This document shows positions 35,223 to 47,371 of a stretch of 64,000 bases of DNA, in pieces. The stretch covers positions 25,448,367-25,512,366 of the forward strand of contig CM049308.1 of the NCBI GenBank assembly GCA_026874595.1, in the 5' to 3' direction. Made by a program: the position numbers and the translations under genes. The notes beneath the pieces were generated by a model. It was given only the letters and a program-made list of their open reading frames with translations, did not search any database and was not told where the DNA came from. The stretch's first letter is position 1. Every line of letters starts with the position of its first letter. The stretch is from Sipunculus nudus (lineage: Eukaryota; Annelida; Sipuncula; Golfingiida; Sipunculidae).

Positions 35223-36162
35223 GAAAGCAAATATGATCCCAAAGCGGGGACATTAATTCCACGAACACAAGAGAAAGGATAGTATTGCCCTGTACATCGT
35301 TACAATTCTCCCCACCCTGAGCTGAACTACAGTGTGAGCTAACACACTGGATTGTTCTGTATACACAAGTATCCCAGTAGAAACTTGTCTGAAGAGTCAC
35401 GTGATATGAACCAGCTGATCGGAGGACTAAGTTTATGCGTAGTGTAGATTGTGACTCTTTGAGGGTTATGTTATTGTGTTCTTGATATTGACGCCCCCCC
35501 CCCCCCCCCCCGGTGACTTGTATCCTTTTATTTGTTAATTTTTTTGTTAACGTACAGGTGTCTGTTATTGTATTTGGAGATTTGTTTGATCTCAGGTCTG
35601 CCTGTTGTTTTGACTGACTGAAAAGAACCTGGAAGTCCACATCCCCTGTGGTGTCACACTGCATGTTCTGCAATTTTAATAAGATACATGACTGTGCCGC
35701 CCTGTTCATGTTCACGGTTTTCTCCACCCTGTGTATCAAGTGTTTTTTTTTAGACAAAGGACTGTGCTGGGCTGTTTATCTTTTTGTCCACCCTGTGTAT
35801 CCTTTGTGTTCACTTAGATAAGGGACTGTGCTGCCTGTGGGTCATTCCAATGTTCTCCACCTTGTGGGTCCTGTGGTTTTAATTAGATAAAGGATCTTTG
35901 TTTCTCCACCCTGCGTGTCCTTTGTGTCTTAATTAGATAAAGAATTGTACTGCCCTGTACACCGTTATAGTTTTCCCCATCCTGTGTGTCCTGTGTTTTT
36001 ATCAATAAGATGAGGTTTTTTTGTTACTATGTAAATCGTCATAGTTCACATTCTTTTGATTTCAAGAATTATAGATGAGTACAGGCAGGTGACCATGTAA
36101 TAGAATTGCTCAATGTCTGGGCACTAGCAGTGATCGAACTCTCTTTCCGGCCTCTTTTTCAG

Positions 36163-37084
36163 TCTCCCGAACCGGTGATGGAGCAGCAAGAGCTGAATTA
36201 CGGTTTGGAATAAAAAAGGTATTTTTCGTTATTGCAGTTTTAGCCACGTGTACATACATCTGTTTTTATTTCCTGACATATGGACTTCACGCAGGTATGT
36301 ACCGACAGACAGGATATATTAGAAAATACCAACATTATGCACCTTTTGGGGATAAAAAATCGATCGCGATATGCATGGGCATCTCCTTTCGTGGACCTGC
36401 TATTGAAGGCATCATGAATAACATGTCAAAAACGGAAATGTTCAGTGCTTTTTTACCGTCATTTTGCAAGACAGTTAGCAAAGGATATAGCTATCATTTT
36501 TACATAGCCTTTGATTTCGATGACCCGTTTCTTTCCAATGAGACCTGCTACCAGTTGTTCAATGAGACGTTCACTGATATAATCCGTAGGAACTGCGCTT
36601 ATCAAAGGAACATAAGCTTGCAGTTGTTGACGTTACCAGACTCTGGGAAACCTGCTTGGGCACAGAACGCCGCATGCATGAAGGCTTACATTGACGGCGC
36701 CGAGTATTTTTACCGAGTGAATGATGATACGAAGTTTACATCATCTGGATGGACGGAACATTTTATTCAGAAACTCGGGAATTATAGCCCGCCAAATGTC
36801 GGTGTGGTTGGACCCACTTTCTACACGGGAAATACAGAAATTTTAACCTACGAATTTACACACAGAACGCATATAGATATATTTGGTGTGTACTACCCTC
36901 ACACATACAGGGCGCAGTATGCAGATGACTGGATCACTTATATATATTTGCCAAACCGTACTACGAAGTTGAGGAATGTTACGATATCTCATACTCAGGC
37001 ATATGGAAGGCGGTATCAGCTGTATGATGAAAACAGGCAAACGTTTAAAGACGTGGAGGAAAAATCAAGAATTCTCATACACAG
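36163..37084 (+). CDS. Two-domain glycosyltransferase-like protein, exon with membrane anchor and first domain
   Basis: Internal coding exon of a probable type II Golgi/ER enzyme. It starts after the acceptor 'ctctttttcag' (36162) and ends at the donor CAG|GTTGGT (37084). A short basic cytoplasmic stretch (GIKK) precedes a hydrophobic helix at 36216-36285 (VFFVIAVLATCTYICFYF), the usual anchor of Golgi transferases. The lumenal part has three N-glycosylation sequons (for example NETC, NETF) and family-typical blocks: the metal-binding-like VNDDT at ~36717, GVVGP at ~36801, HRTHIDIFGVYYP and ADDWI. These match an uncharacterised GT-A-like family I know from algae and animals. No Met precedes the helix in frame, so a 5' exon with the start is missing; I could not find it upstream. 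A donor-like GTATGT at 36295 is ignored because the frame continues with conserved blocks. Substrate unknown. Confidence 0.8.
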
Positions 37085-37897
37085 GTTGGTGTGATATCTA
37101 CACTTTTGAGTAAAGTTTGGGTAACGATCCATATTTCTACTCGGGTAAGATGTAAGATCCCTTTAAGTACGCATTAAATATATTGACGTATCACATTTAA
37201 TAGATGGACAAGAAAAACTCTAAACATCGTATCTTTCTGGAGGTCACTGGTATATATGTGACACTAGTTGCACCCGGGGATATTAAACTGGTCTTTCAGA
37301 TAAATGGCTTCGTAATAAGCCGGTAGCTATTCAACTAATGATTGATTGCCGCGTATCTTAATCAGAAGATGTTCACAGTTATTCATTCGTTGTTGATTAT
37401 TTTTTTTCGTTGGGAGGGTTTTCCTGAAGAATTCGAGCACATTATCAGAATCGTTTACATTATATATGGATATATGTATGCTTTCAGGAACGCTGGGGTA
37501 AGTGTCTCTTGACGCTCGAAATCTCTTACAGACGTTTGGTTCTGAGGGTCCAAGCGTCCGATGGGACTTGCGAATTTCAAGCTTTAGGACCATTTATCAA
37601 TTTATGACCATTACCGGGTGCCTCCAAACGGTGTGTAAACACCGCACTGATAACTGAGGCTTACATTAGCTAATATTCATATAACGACACAATTTCTAAT
37701 CGTTAAATGAAATTATAATTATATAAAATACGAAAAGATTGAATATTTCAAAATCCTTCGAAATTGGACACATACCATCTATCCTTTGGACGCTCAAATC
37801 GGACTGGACTCCCAAAACTATTCCCTGTGCGTCCCGGACTCATATAAATATTCTTCCCTTTTTAGCCCTCATATATATATATATATATATATACATG

Positions 37898-37961
<64 letters not shown>

Positions 37962-38596
37962 GCTGTTAGTGGTCCACTTTATTAACTTATTTTGGTGTGT
38001 ATTTACATCTTAACACATATTGGTGAATTTCATACTGAGATTCTTTGATATTTGATATTTCTTTGCTGTGTTTTAAAGTATATTTCCCGAAATACTGTAT
38101 TTCTGCCCGGCAATATTACCGCTCTTTTTAAGTCCAAGGTTATCCCTACCCCCAAATTTATAATAATTGGAAAGAAACAGTGCAAAAATGCAAACAAACG
38201 GTGCAGTTAGATTATTATTTTGTGATTCAATATATTGTGTCCGTGGCCACTCTTCCTGAATTTTCAGTGTAGCCCGTAATTTATAGAAATATTATAAGTT
38301 ATGTAGTTTCTTTGTGAATAAATTTATTAAGAGCACTAGGTATTCCGTGTACACGTGTCTGATTTGGGTTTTGGAAAGACGCAGTAAACATCGTAATTGT
38401 ACCCTTAGTCAATACTTATTTAGATGGTATGCCTGTTTTTTATTACTCAAATGTTTCGTGTTGAAATTATACATCCATAAATCGTTTAATCTTTATGATA
38501 ACTTACTGTTACCTTTACCACTGTATTACCTTTTATCATTTTCAGGTTTGAAGTGTCTAACCCCAGAAAATATATATGTTAACAGTCCTTTTCCAG
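37085..38596 (+). other. Intron of the glycosyltransferase-like gene
   Basis: GT...AG borders with compatible phases on both sides. It contains a (TA)n microsatellite at 37871-37961 and a 'gggagggttttcctgaagaattcgagca' segment (~37413), which resembles text inside the Helitron-like repeats at 50.24 and 51.67 kb. Open frames inside (37739-38013, 38314-38817) cross the microsatellite or the next exon in other frames. Confidence 0.7.
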
Positions 38597-39317
38597 GTAT
38601 ATCCAGTCTAAAGCGTCTAACCGGTCAAGATTGGTTCCTGATGGAAAGAAGGTCGTCAGCATGTCACTGTACGGAAACGACAAAACCTACACGTACGGCG
38701 CCATTAGAAACGCCCAGCTACTTCCGATTCTGTTCCCGGAATGGACGCTTAGGGTTTATATCGCTGTTCCTGGAAGTCCCTTGGCAGTTCCAGATAAGAT
38801 CATCCGAACGCTGGTAAGGTTAAATGTGGACGTCAGAGAAATTAATCCTTTCAGCACAAATATTCCGCCTGGCATGTGGCGCCTCCTAGTGGCCGATGAT
38901 CCTGACATTGAGTTTTTCCTGATACGTGATGCAGACGGCAGATTGTCGGAGAGAGATTATGACATAACCCAAAGATTAATTGAGCAGGACAAACCATTCC
39001 TATGTGTGCGTGATCACGTGACACATTGTAACTGCACGGTACCTAAAGGATTATGGGGCGGGAAATCTCAATGGTTTCAAGCATTGAATTTAAAGAAAAC
39101 GGTTCTAACTTTGCTAGAGACCTCAGAACTAACAGAAAAATATTTTCTAGAAAAAGCTTTAGGCAATTGGTTTAACAGGGAACAGTGCGAAAAATTGGTA
39201 GAATGTGAGGGAGCTCCAACAAAAAGTAATGAGCATTCTTTAGAAAATTATACATATATTGGGAATTTGTATGATGAGTTTGGAGAAATTAAACAACCCT
39301 ACAATAGATGTGTATAA
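38597..39317 (+). CDS. Two-domain glycosyltransferase-like protein, last exon with second domain
   Basis: Begins after the acceptor 'ccttttccag' (38596). One base completes the Arg codon left open by the exon ending at 37084, so the phases agree across a 1512 bp intron. The exon encodes a second, different transferase-like domain: SMSLYGNDKTYTYGAIRNAQ, LPILFPEW, VYIAVPG, MWRLLVADD, the DxD-bearing FFLIRDADGRLSERD (~38920-38960), a KPFLCVRDH block and GLWGGKSQW. These motifs belong to a second uncharacterised family seen alone in many eukaryotes and bacteria. The tail is Cys-containing and ends at 39315-39317. A polyadenylation signal aataaa follows at 39412. The joined coding part is about 546 residues plus a missing N-terminus. 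A competing acceptor at 38545 would hit a stop. The activity of either domain is inferred only from motifs. Confidence 0.8.
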
Positions 39318-39411
39318 TACGATATGACATACCTGACTGTCAAGATATTTTGTGTCGCAGAAAAGGTTTCACACCCAACAGTCATTGCAAAATAGAGCGA
39401 TTATTGATAAG

Positions 39412-39417
39412 AATAAA
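39412..39417 (+). terminator. Polyadenylation signal AATAAA
   Basis: Canonical hexamer 95 bp after the stop codon of the glycosyltransferase-like gene. Confidence 0.6.
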
Positions 39418-40589
39418 ACTGACTCTTTGAAGATGATATAATAATGATACAGGTATAATTTATGACCATTTTCAACGCCCAAGGTTCGACAGCAACTTCT
39501 TTATTGTTAGGTGATCACAATATGATAGGTAAGAAGCTAAATTCGTAGAAAATTGATCTAAAACTACGTCTATATACTAACTTCACTTATGCAATTTGTG
39601 AGGCTAACCATTTTCAAAGAGTAAAAATGTTAAAATTCAAGATACGATTAAACCAAAACAGAATCTGTATTCTATCGTGCCATTGTAGCTTTGTTAAATA
39701 ATTTTCGAGATATTGCAAAAGAAAGCACCGAGGGGCAGTATGTTTACGCGGTGCTATATTGTGCATGATGGATGATCAAGAAATGAAATGGTAAAAGTGG
39801 CAATACCATTTCAGCATTACCGGTCAATGTCACAGTCCAAGTCAAAGTGCAAGTCCATGTACAAACCACCCAAGTCCAAATCCTCCGTCTTCGAGTTCAA
39901 GTTTTCTCGAGCTCGAGTTCAATAAAAAAATACCATTATTTAAAACACTTTTATTTGGATATTCAAGTATCACGAACAATTCTGTTACAGTTTACATACC
40001 TATTTAGCAGGAATAAAGCTTTGTTTATAATCTTGAATATTTTTAATATTCTCCAAATAGTTCACACATATGAATCTCTCTATATACGAGTGCATGTGGT
40101 TCCCCACCTTGACGTCCTTGTTTAAGTGCCAGCATTTCCCCCTTGGACTACATCACTGATACCCATATTCTAACATATTTTGCACCATTTATGGCTTACA
40201 TCGATAACAAGTTACATGATCAATAGTTATTGCAATTCCTGCGATATGTTGACAGTCATCACATTATCTATGCAATCAAATAGTATGCAAGTAATAGTAA
40301 AATTTCCAATAGGAGAGAATTTTGAAAATAAAAAACTACAAATCTACCTCCCATCACTTGCTACAGTACTGCTTAACATGACATTAAAGCAGGAGTGCAT
40401 TTGGTCTAGGCTGGAGGCGGAGACATGTTCAGAGAACTCTGAGCTGGAGGCGAGGATATCAAACTTAAATAACTCTGGACTACTGTGATTATTGTGCTGA
40501 ATTGACTAGGCAGTTTGAGGAGTAATAAAAGATTCACAACTGAAGTGGTCCAAGCATATACAGCACATGAAGATTAACATTTCCAAAGG
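39418..40589. other. Intergenic, with a 'gtccaagt' word-rich block at 39830-39920
   Basis: 39830-39920 is filled with variants of agtccaagtc and gagttcaag, the complementary sense of the blocks at 22.0 and 22.9 kb. The rest has no recognised gene. Confidence 0.5.
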
Positions 40590-42000
40590 TAAAGGAATTA
40601 TAGGGAAAGTTCGCCGACCATGGTCTAATTTCTTACGAATTAGGTTCATTCATGATCAGTCGAGCGGCACTGTCTGGGTGTATAGTAGGTGGGTTAGGTG
40701 CATAAAATAGGTTGTTTACTTTGAGTAATGATGCAAAAGTCCCCTTTGGCCTGAAAGGGTCATAGGAATAAATTTATCCAATGACACACGTTAGATATGC
40801 ATTTTTTTCAAAAATGGCCACCGAAAACACTCGGGCAAACATAGAGCATTAAGCCATAGGAAATATTATGTTTTACCTAGAGAATTACAGGTAAATGGTA
40901 CTTACTAAAACTGAGTTTAGACAGTGCAACTTGACTATGTTTTTACAAGCACAAATTTATAGTTTTTTTTCTTTATTTAAGAACCACCCAGTGGAATACA
41001 CACGTGCTTGTTCTTGCATCAACAAGTCCACACACGGTTCAACAAATCCACACACGTCTCTCTGTCAGCAAAATACATCAGGCCGGGGTTGCGTTTTTTT
41101 CGCTAGTACTATCAGTTCATATACATATAATACATTATAGTTCCAACAGCACCATTAGCATGGGATTTACTGGGCAAAACCAGAGTACACACAGGGGTGG
41201 GTTGACATACGTTAACGGAACTTGATAAATTTTGCCAATTGTTGTTTCTACCCAGAATCTAACATTTTGTTCCGATTGTATATATTGCTTGAAACACATC
41301 TGATCTATCTCATGATGGCCAACCCATAATAGTTCATGATCAATGGCAAAGGACAAAATCCATCAGTAAATGACACTGGTGTTGATGCGTCAACAATTAG
41401 TTATAGGGTTTTTTTGGGAAATATTCTTTATTCATGTTGCTATTGTTTTACAATCAACATGATGGAACTGTATAGGAAGATGTCTTATATTTTAGTTGTG
41501 GATGATGTAATGTTGTAATGATGGCAGTGCTGACAGTAGTGCAGGTTAGTACGGCCGAGCTTTTTCGTCAGCATTAACTAATGCCATCGGTTTCCTGTGT
41601 AAAAGAACGATCACAGAGGGTCAGTCCCTCTGTACGTATAATTTATTACATTTCTGCCTGCTCGGTATAGGGCTCATATGCATTCTGCCTACTGTTTTTT
41701 TTATCATATCCTATTTAGAGGGTGCTGAATTCAAATCTTAATATGGCACTCTGATATCCTTGAGGGTTCAAAGAAGATATTTCAAGATGGACGCTAACTA
41801 TGAAATTCATGTGAAATTATCATATTTATGCCATTAATTGGTGTATTTATGTTAATATATAAACAGTGCTGTAGGAAACATTTGAAAAGGCCATGTTTAG
41901 GGAGATAGTGGCACCAAAATATTTACAAATGATAATTGGTATGAAAATGTTCGTATAGTTCTCTACTTTAAGAATCTGCCTGATGTCAGTGTCATAAGTG
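40590..42000 (-). repeat. Interspersed ~1.5 kb repeat, copy 2 (inverted)
   Basis: The reverse complement follows the order of 2.27-3.88 kb: 'ggttggccatcatgagata', 'atttgaattcagcaccct', 'ccatcttgaaatatcttc', 'gaattaggttcattcatgat' near its end. Divergence is substantial, with indels, so the two are old copies. Confidence 0.65.
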
Positions 42001-45000
42001 AGGTATCATCGTTTTTGGTAAATTGCATCTAATGATTTGCATGATTAGGCACAGGAAGAAAAAAAAAAACTGTCACATATTTATTTGATTGAGTAATATA
42101 TGTGGATACTAATTGGTTAATAACTAAAACTGCTATGTTTTTATACTGTTTTTTTAATTCAGGACAAATTCAGAAAATACATAAAAATAATCTTGGGATT
42201 TCTTTTGATGTGAAGAAAACATACAATTTCATTGGTATGCTCTAGGTTATATTTCACTGTAGCTGTAAATTCAATAAAATGTCGCAAAGTAAATGTGTGT
42301 CTAAGCCCTTTCCCATGATACAGTGAGTGGAGACACATTATTTGTCTCCTAATATGTATGGTATAAATTAAATATATGCGAACATCACCTCCAGTTCAAT
42401 CAAGCATTAGTTGTAGGAGATGCAACAGATGTTTAAATCCTTTACCTAAGGGCTCTTACTACAGGGCATGCCTCTTCCGAAGCAAAAAAAAAAAAAAAAC
42501 AAAACAAAAAAACAAAAAACAAAAACACCACTGGATCCGTTATGCGCTTTATGCTCCAATATTCAATGTATTTTTTTTATATTTCATGCCCAGTTCAGTC
42601 TTGTTTGTATGGTCCTACTGATGAAGGTACTAAGAAGAGGAACAGATATTGTAAATAATCGAGTTCGAGGGTTAATTGATATTTACATTTTTTAATATCG
42701 AAAGTGTGATCTGAAGAGCGCGTACAGAGAAGCAAACAGGCAAAAAAAAGATACGCATACGAAATTGAGTCAACTGAAGCATAAGCTTCTCGATTCAAAG
42801 ATTCCAGCAAGCAATAAGCATACAGAGCTGAAAACATAGCCTCCTCGGTCGCAAGGCCTCCTCGGTCGCAAGAGTGAGATATTGAAGTGTGGTATCATTT
42901 ACTATTGTATGAATAAAACTGATTAAATCATTAGCAGGGCACATATCATATCTACCAGACCGAGAATATTATGGTCAAACATAATATGGTCTTCTTGAAC
43001 GAACATAGGACACAGGAAAGCATATTCTATGGGTACAAGTTAGAAACATTATATTGAACATGTCAATTTCTTTCTTTCTGTCCATGGTTGTTTAAAGGTG
43101 CCCATTCACCTGCCTTTTGAAAAAAAAATATATGGGACTTCTTGCTTTCCTTGTGTATATATTAATGATCTAAGGGTAATGTTGGTTGTGAAAAGTTCTT
43201 ATAACGCCTTCGTGAAGGAAGTATGAATTTGTTTATCAACAGCAATAAATACACACTTTGAAAAGATGTTACCTAAGGTGGTAGGTTTCATAAATGCCGA
43301 GGTAGAAAGATTACTTGCTGCAAAACGCTAAAAGCTCTGGCTCATCTGACTTGCCGCCAGATGCCCTTGTTGAATTTGTTTTGATTATTATTCGCGGGCC
43401 CCCATATTATATAAACACGTGGATATAAACAAAACAAGCAGCCTGTCTGCGGTGCTATCCACGTTTTCTGTCCTATTTATGTAAAAGCTTTAAGGGGTTA
43501 CCTTAAGTTGATTAGGGTCCGACAGGTGATTGGGACCCTTTAATAAGTACTTTGCGATTCTTTCTATATAGAAAAAATGCGCTGCATTTAAACAAGTAAT
43601 CCCGTCAAAAAGGTTTATAAAGAATTTTGTAACCATGCTTTTAGAACAATATTGTATCATCATGTTTAGAGCATAATCACGAAGAGCTAATGATCAGATC
43701 AAATAAACTTAGATCTTGGACAGATTCATATTTAGTACTAGGTGCGTAGCTTCTTCTGGATTTTTATTTCGTTGATCACGGTTTTAAACAAACACTCATT
43801 AAATTAACAATTTGTGCCACGCGAAAGGTTGTTTGGATTGAGTCATAAACATCATTTCTCACCCACACCTTTATCAACATCTATTAAACTATGAAAAGAT
43901 AACTGCCAATAGGAAAATATCTTCAGGAATGCTCTCAACTCTAAAAAGCATCATTTTTCGAAATATCGTTTTAAGTTTCCTTGACAGAATTCTTTCTTTC
44001 TGCACGTCATCGTCATTTATGTCCTTCTCTCGGAGGGGTTCGGATTTATACGATCAGTTTATGCTGACCAGTTGACCAACATGATTCTTGGGGCTTGTTT
44101 TTTTTATTTACGCATTTTGCAATGGGTCATAATAATAACGTTTGAATAATTTCAGACTGCCCTCTCTTTACAATTCTTACCAAGAGTTGTAAAATTCCGT
44201 AATGAATGGTCCACTTTGGGTTGTAACGCCCCTTCATTTTTAACCTATTTTTTAAAAAAAAAGGTTGCAAGGACTGACCTACGCTCCCGAGGCAGCGGAA
44301 ATCTTGCGCTTCTAAAGAAGCAACTGATTTTCACGCTGCCAGCTTTGACCGTTTATGATATATTTAGACACCAGATGGCGGTTTGTTGTCCACTGAAATA
44401 AACGTGCGTACGATGTGACAAGCAGCAAATCAGATGCCAATAAACAAACACTCGACAGGCATCCTGGCTCCGCCCATTGTCGCGCTTCAAGCGCCGCTTG
44501 ATGAGTTTCCGGTCGAATTTAAATTCCTCCCTCTGCATTCTCGCATCATCGACCGATTCTATTATGACATTATGACTGTGTTAGCGTAGCCATGTATCTG
44601 TTGTCTGCAGAACTGAAACCAGCCAGCGAGGTGTGCACGCAGCCTTTGTTGTTACGTTTCGTTTGAATTACAGCTCACCGGCCGAGCATCCTATGTGCCC
44701 AAGGCCTTAAGCAAACCACGTCAGGGGCAATTCTCTCTGAGCCTGTGGCCTGTTCAGACGGTTACGCTGGGGGATGAGCTGTCACTCAAAACGAAATTAA
44801 TATGATTGGCTCCGTGTATTCCTCGCTTGGCTTTGTCTTCCAGCACAAAGTCTCATCTGATTGGACAAAAATACAGTGCTCCCCTCTGGTGTTGCAATTC
44901 AGGATACGAGGTCATAACAAACAGCGCCTTACGATATAGGAAGTAGCCCTATAGGTAAAGCGCTGTGTAAAGAGCGTAATGTTGTGCAGCACCTGCCATT

Positions 45001-46467
45001 GTGTAACTTGTAGCTAACGTGGTGGACACACAGCATACAGCAAAAACTCCGATATGTGTACATTTTTGTAAAGGGTCTGTCGTCATATTAATTTGAACAG
45101 GCATGAAGAAAATGAGTCCATATATTATTTTTTTCTACAAATAAATGGTCCGGTTACGGATGGATGCGTTTTGTACTCAAATGCTTGAATGCACACACGT
45201 TAAAATGTATTTCATGTGTGGGCTAATCAATCTTCAGACATACCATGATTATTATGTAACTTCGGTGAGAGTATATACCTTGAATGCATACGACATGTTA
45301 TTTCAAATTTCCATGAATTACTTAAATGGAAAACAATTATATATATATATATGTATTTATATATAAATATATATATATACACGTATGTGTGTTTGATATA
45401 TCAGATCCGGTACATTAAGGTCGAGGACAAATAATTAAATTGTAAAACTTGTAAAATATTTTTAGTATATATATATATATATATAGGTGTCCGTCGGCCA
45501 TACCCGATACGCTTGCATGAGAGCACAGGATGGCGCTAAGCATGTGTCTGTTTGGAAGTGAAGGGTTCCGTTTCAGTAACTCACCAGGGATTGGATGTCT
45601 TATATTGCATTCACGCATGGAGCAAGTTCCCCATTCTGATGAATGTTTTTGTGATAAAATGTAATTTTTGGGTACATCAGACTCCATTAAAGACATTATC
45701 ATAAAATGGATATCGTAAAGACAATACTGTATTACTGACCACCAATAGAATGGACATTAAAGATAACACCGTTAAAATAGTAACATTTGAGAGTATATTA
45801 ATAATAATAATATTATTATTATTAATCAAGAGAAGAAAAAAAAAATAACCGTATTAAAACTTATAGACAATCCTTATGATGATAAAGAAAAAAAAAATAA
45901 AAACAGTAGTAAATCATCCCTTATTCTTTTACACACACACACACACACGCTTCCTCCATGTGTCAAGGCTCTATCTACCCGGGCGATGGACTCTCTCTCT
46001 CTCTCTCCATCTATCTCCCTCCGTTTACACCTCCTTGTACATCACTTAGAAGTTTCCAATGTGTCTGGACATGTGCAACCAGAGACTCTGTCAGCCGTGA
46101 CGATACGGGATCCGCACCATGTATTATACACCCACACACAGACAATTAAGATACATCATTCAAATAAGACACAACCATACTTTCGGCTGTAAATTGTATT
46201 GAAATAAAAATAATAATAAATGCTGGTGTATTCGTTTTATTTCAGTCTTTTCTTTAAAGTGGTATGTTTAAGTGGTGGGCGAGTGTTTATGTGTTGAATT
46301 TAGGACACATAAGGATGGGCGAACCCCTTTGTGACGTCAGCGAAATTTTCCCCAGCGAATGCCAGTGACCGACTTATCCAACCGTATCACCACACAAGTG
46401 CATGTAGTGTACACTTTATACTAGACCGCAACTGGACGTGCTTCTCACTCTCTCTTTAAATAAAACC
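42001..46467. other. Long stretch without a recognised gene
   Basis: A-rich tract at 42484-42526; TA microsatellites at ~45340-45382 and 45467-45485; (ATT/AAT)n at ~45800-45825; CA and CT runs at 45932-45950 and 45991-46008. Part of 44690-44830 resembles 5190-5310. None of the short open frames shows a domain, a splice-consistent partner or sustained codon bias. A weakly conserved or UTR-only gene could be missed. Confidence 0.4.
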
Positions 46468-47102
46468 ATGGATACGCCGTACAGACAGATGACAGCGAAA
46501 AAGCAGTGCCTGATTGTCACTGGTCTTCAAGTATCTCTTGCCCGGAAGAATATTCAGGAAATGGACTTGTATGCCGCAGAATTCTTCCGGTGACTGCAGT
46601 TATGGCTGAGTGGTACGGGCATACGTTTTTGTATGTCCTTCTTGATTAGACTTTGCTAAAAAAGGCTGAATGCGCCCTCACCCAACATTTCAAAATGAGG
46701 CACTGCCAAATCGTTCGATTTCCACCCTGGCGACAATCTCTGACACAACTTCTCGGTGTTCTGGAACGACGCAGAGCGGGGCAATTAACAAAGGACAGTA
46801 TTAACCCATAGTCATTACAATTCCACATCCTGAATGCAGTAAAGGATCGTTTAATACAACGTTCACCTGAAGAAAATATATTAAAAATCATTAATAATTT
46901 TAGTCTCCTGGAACTGCCTGGATCGATTGGTAATCAAATATGCTATCTTCTGACTCAATGTGACCATCTTCAGTCTTTGGACGCTTGGACTCTGTACCCG
47001 CCGAACATAAAAGAAAGCATCCAATTTACAGATTCAGTATTGTATAAAGAAGTTATTCAAAAAAATTTGTTTGATTCAAAACAGAAACAGCACCAGAAGT
47101 GA
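46468..47102 (+). pseudogene. Broken protein of unknown family
   Basis: An ATG in a good context (aaaccatgg, 46468) opens a 41-codon frame ending at 46593 (MDTPYRQMTAKKQ...). After a ~70 bp unreadable gap, another frame runs from 46662 to 47102 with a single stop at 46809. It has a protein-like composition throughout: FKMRHCQIVRFPPWRQ, LTQLLGVLERRR, SPEENILKIINNF, IGNQICYLLTQCD, LDAWTLYPPNIKE. The evenly spread charged and hydrophobic residues in a ~146-codon frame in AT-rich DNA argue for a decayed coding sequence. I do not recognise the family. Being intronless and broken, it could be a retrocopy or a piece of a mobile element. Confidence 0.4.
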
Positions 47103-47194
47103 TAATTTGTTGTAATTAATTTATTTTATGTATAACGATATCTTTATATCATATGGTGTGATAATGTTCATTCATGCTTAAACGTTCCTTATAC

Positions 47195-47317
47195 CTATAT
47201 ATATGAGCAGCAGCGGTTCCAGTCTGGGGACAAGTACATGTTCTATGTTGTTTGGCCAGGTGTGAAAAACCGACAGTGTAACAAATTTACGCGGTTTCTT
47301 GCTAGAAAAGGATAGCT

Positions 47318-47371
<54 letters not shown>

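Larger units (their letters stand above)
33050..36030 (+). repeat. ~69 bp tandem array, about 16 decayed units, interrupted
   Basis: A unit built on 'agataaaggactgtgctgccctgtac' + 'atcgttacagttttctccaccctgtgtgtcctgtg' recurs. Marker words lie near 33114, 33183, 33251, 33322, 33418, 34472, 34543, 34612, 34682, 34749, 35285, 35697, 35767, 35831 and 35951, with spacings mostly 67-71 bp. Hairpin-capped repeats interrupt it at 33469-34190 and 34795-35222. A C tract lies at 35493-35512. The 180-codon minus-strand frame at 35215-35757 is an artefact of the array. Confidence 0.75.

Noticed and set aside
35215-35757. 180-codon minus-strand open frame
   Set aside because: It is antisense to the ~69 bp array and a C tract (giving a Gly run). 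It has no domain, and the repeats dictate the peptide.
36291-36300. Donor-like GCAG|GTATGT directly after the membrane helix
   Set aside because: The open frame continues through it into conserved transferase blocks with no acceptor or frame break, so it is treated as exon sequence. Alternative splicing here cannot be excluded.
38314-38817. 167-codon frame overlapping the second glycosyltransferase exon
   Set aside because: It reads intron sequence and then the exon in a different frame from the one carrying conserved motifs.
46600-46640. tRNA A-box-like tggctgagtggtacgggc
   Set aside because: No B-box at the right distance and no cloverleaf; at most a SINE fragment.
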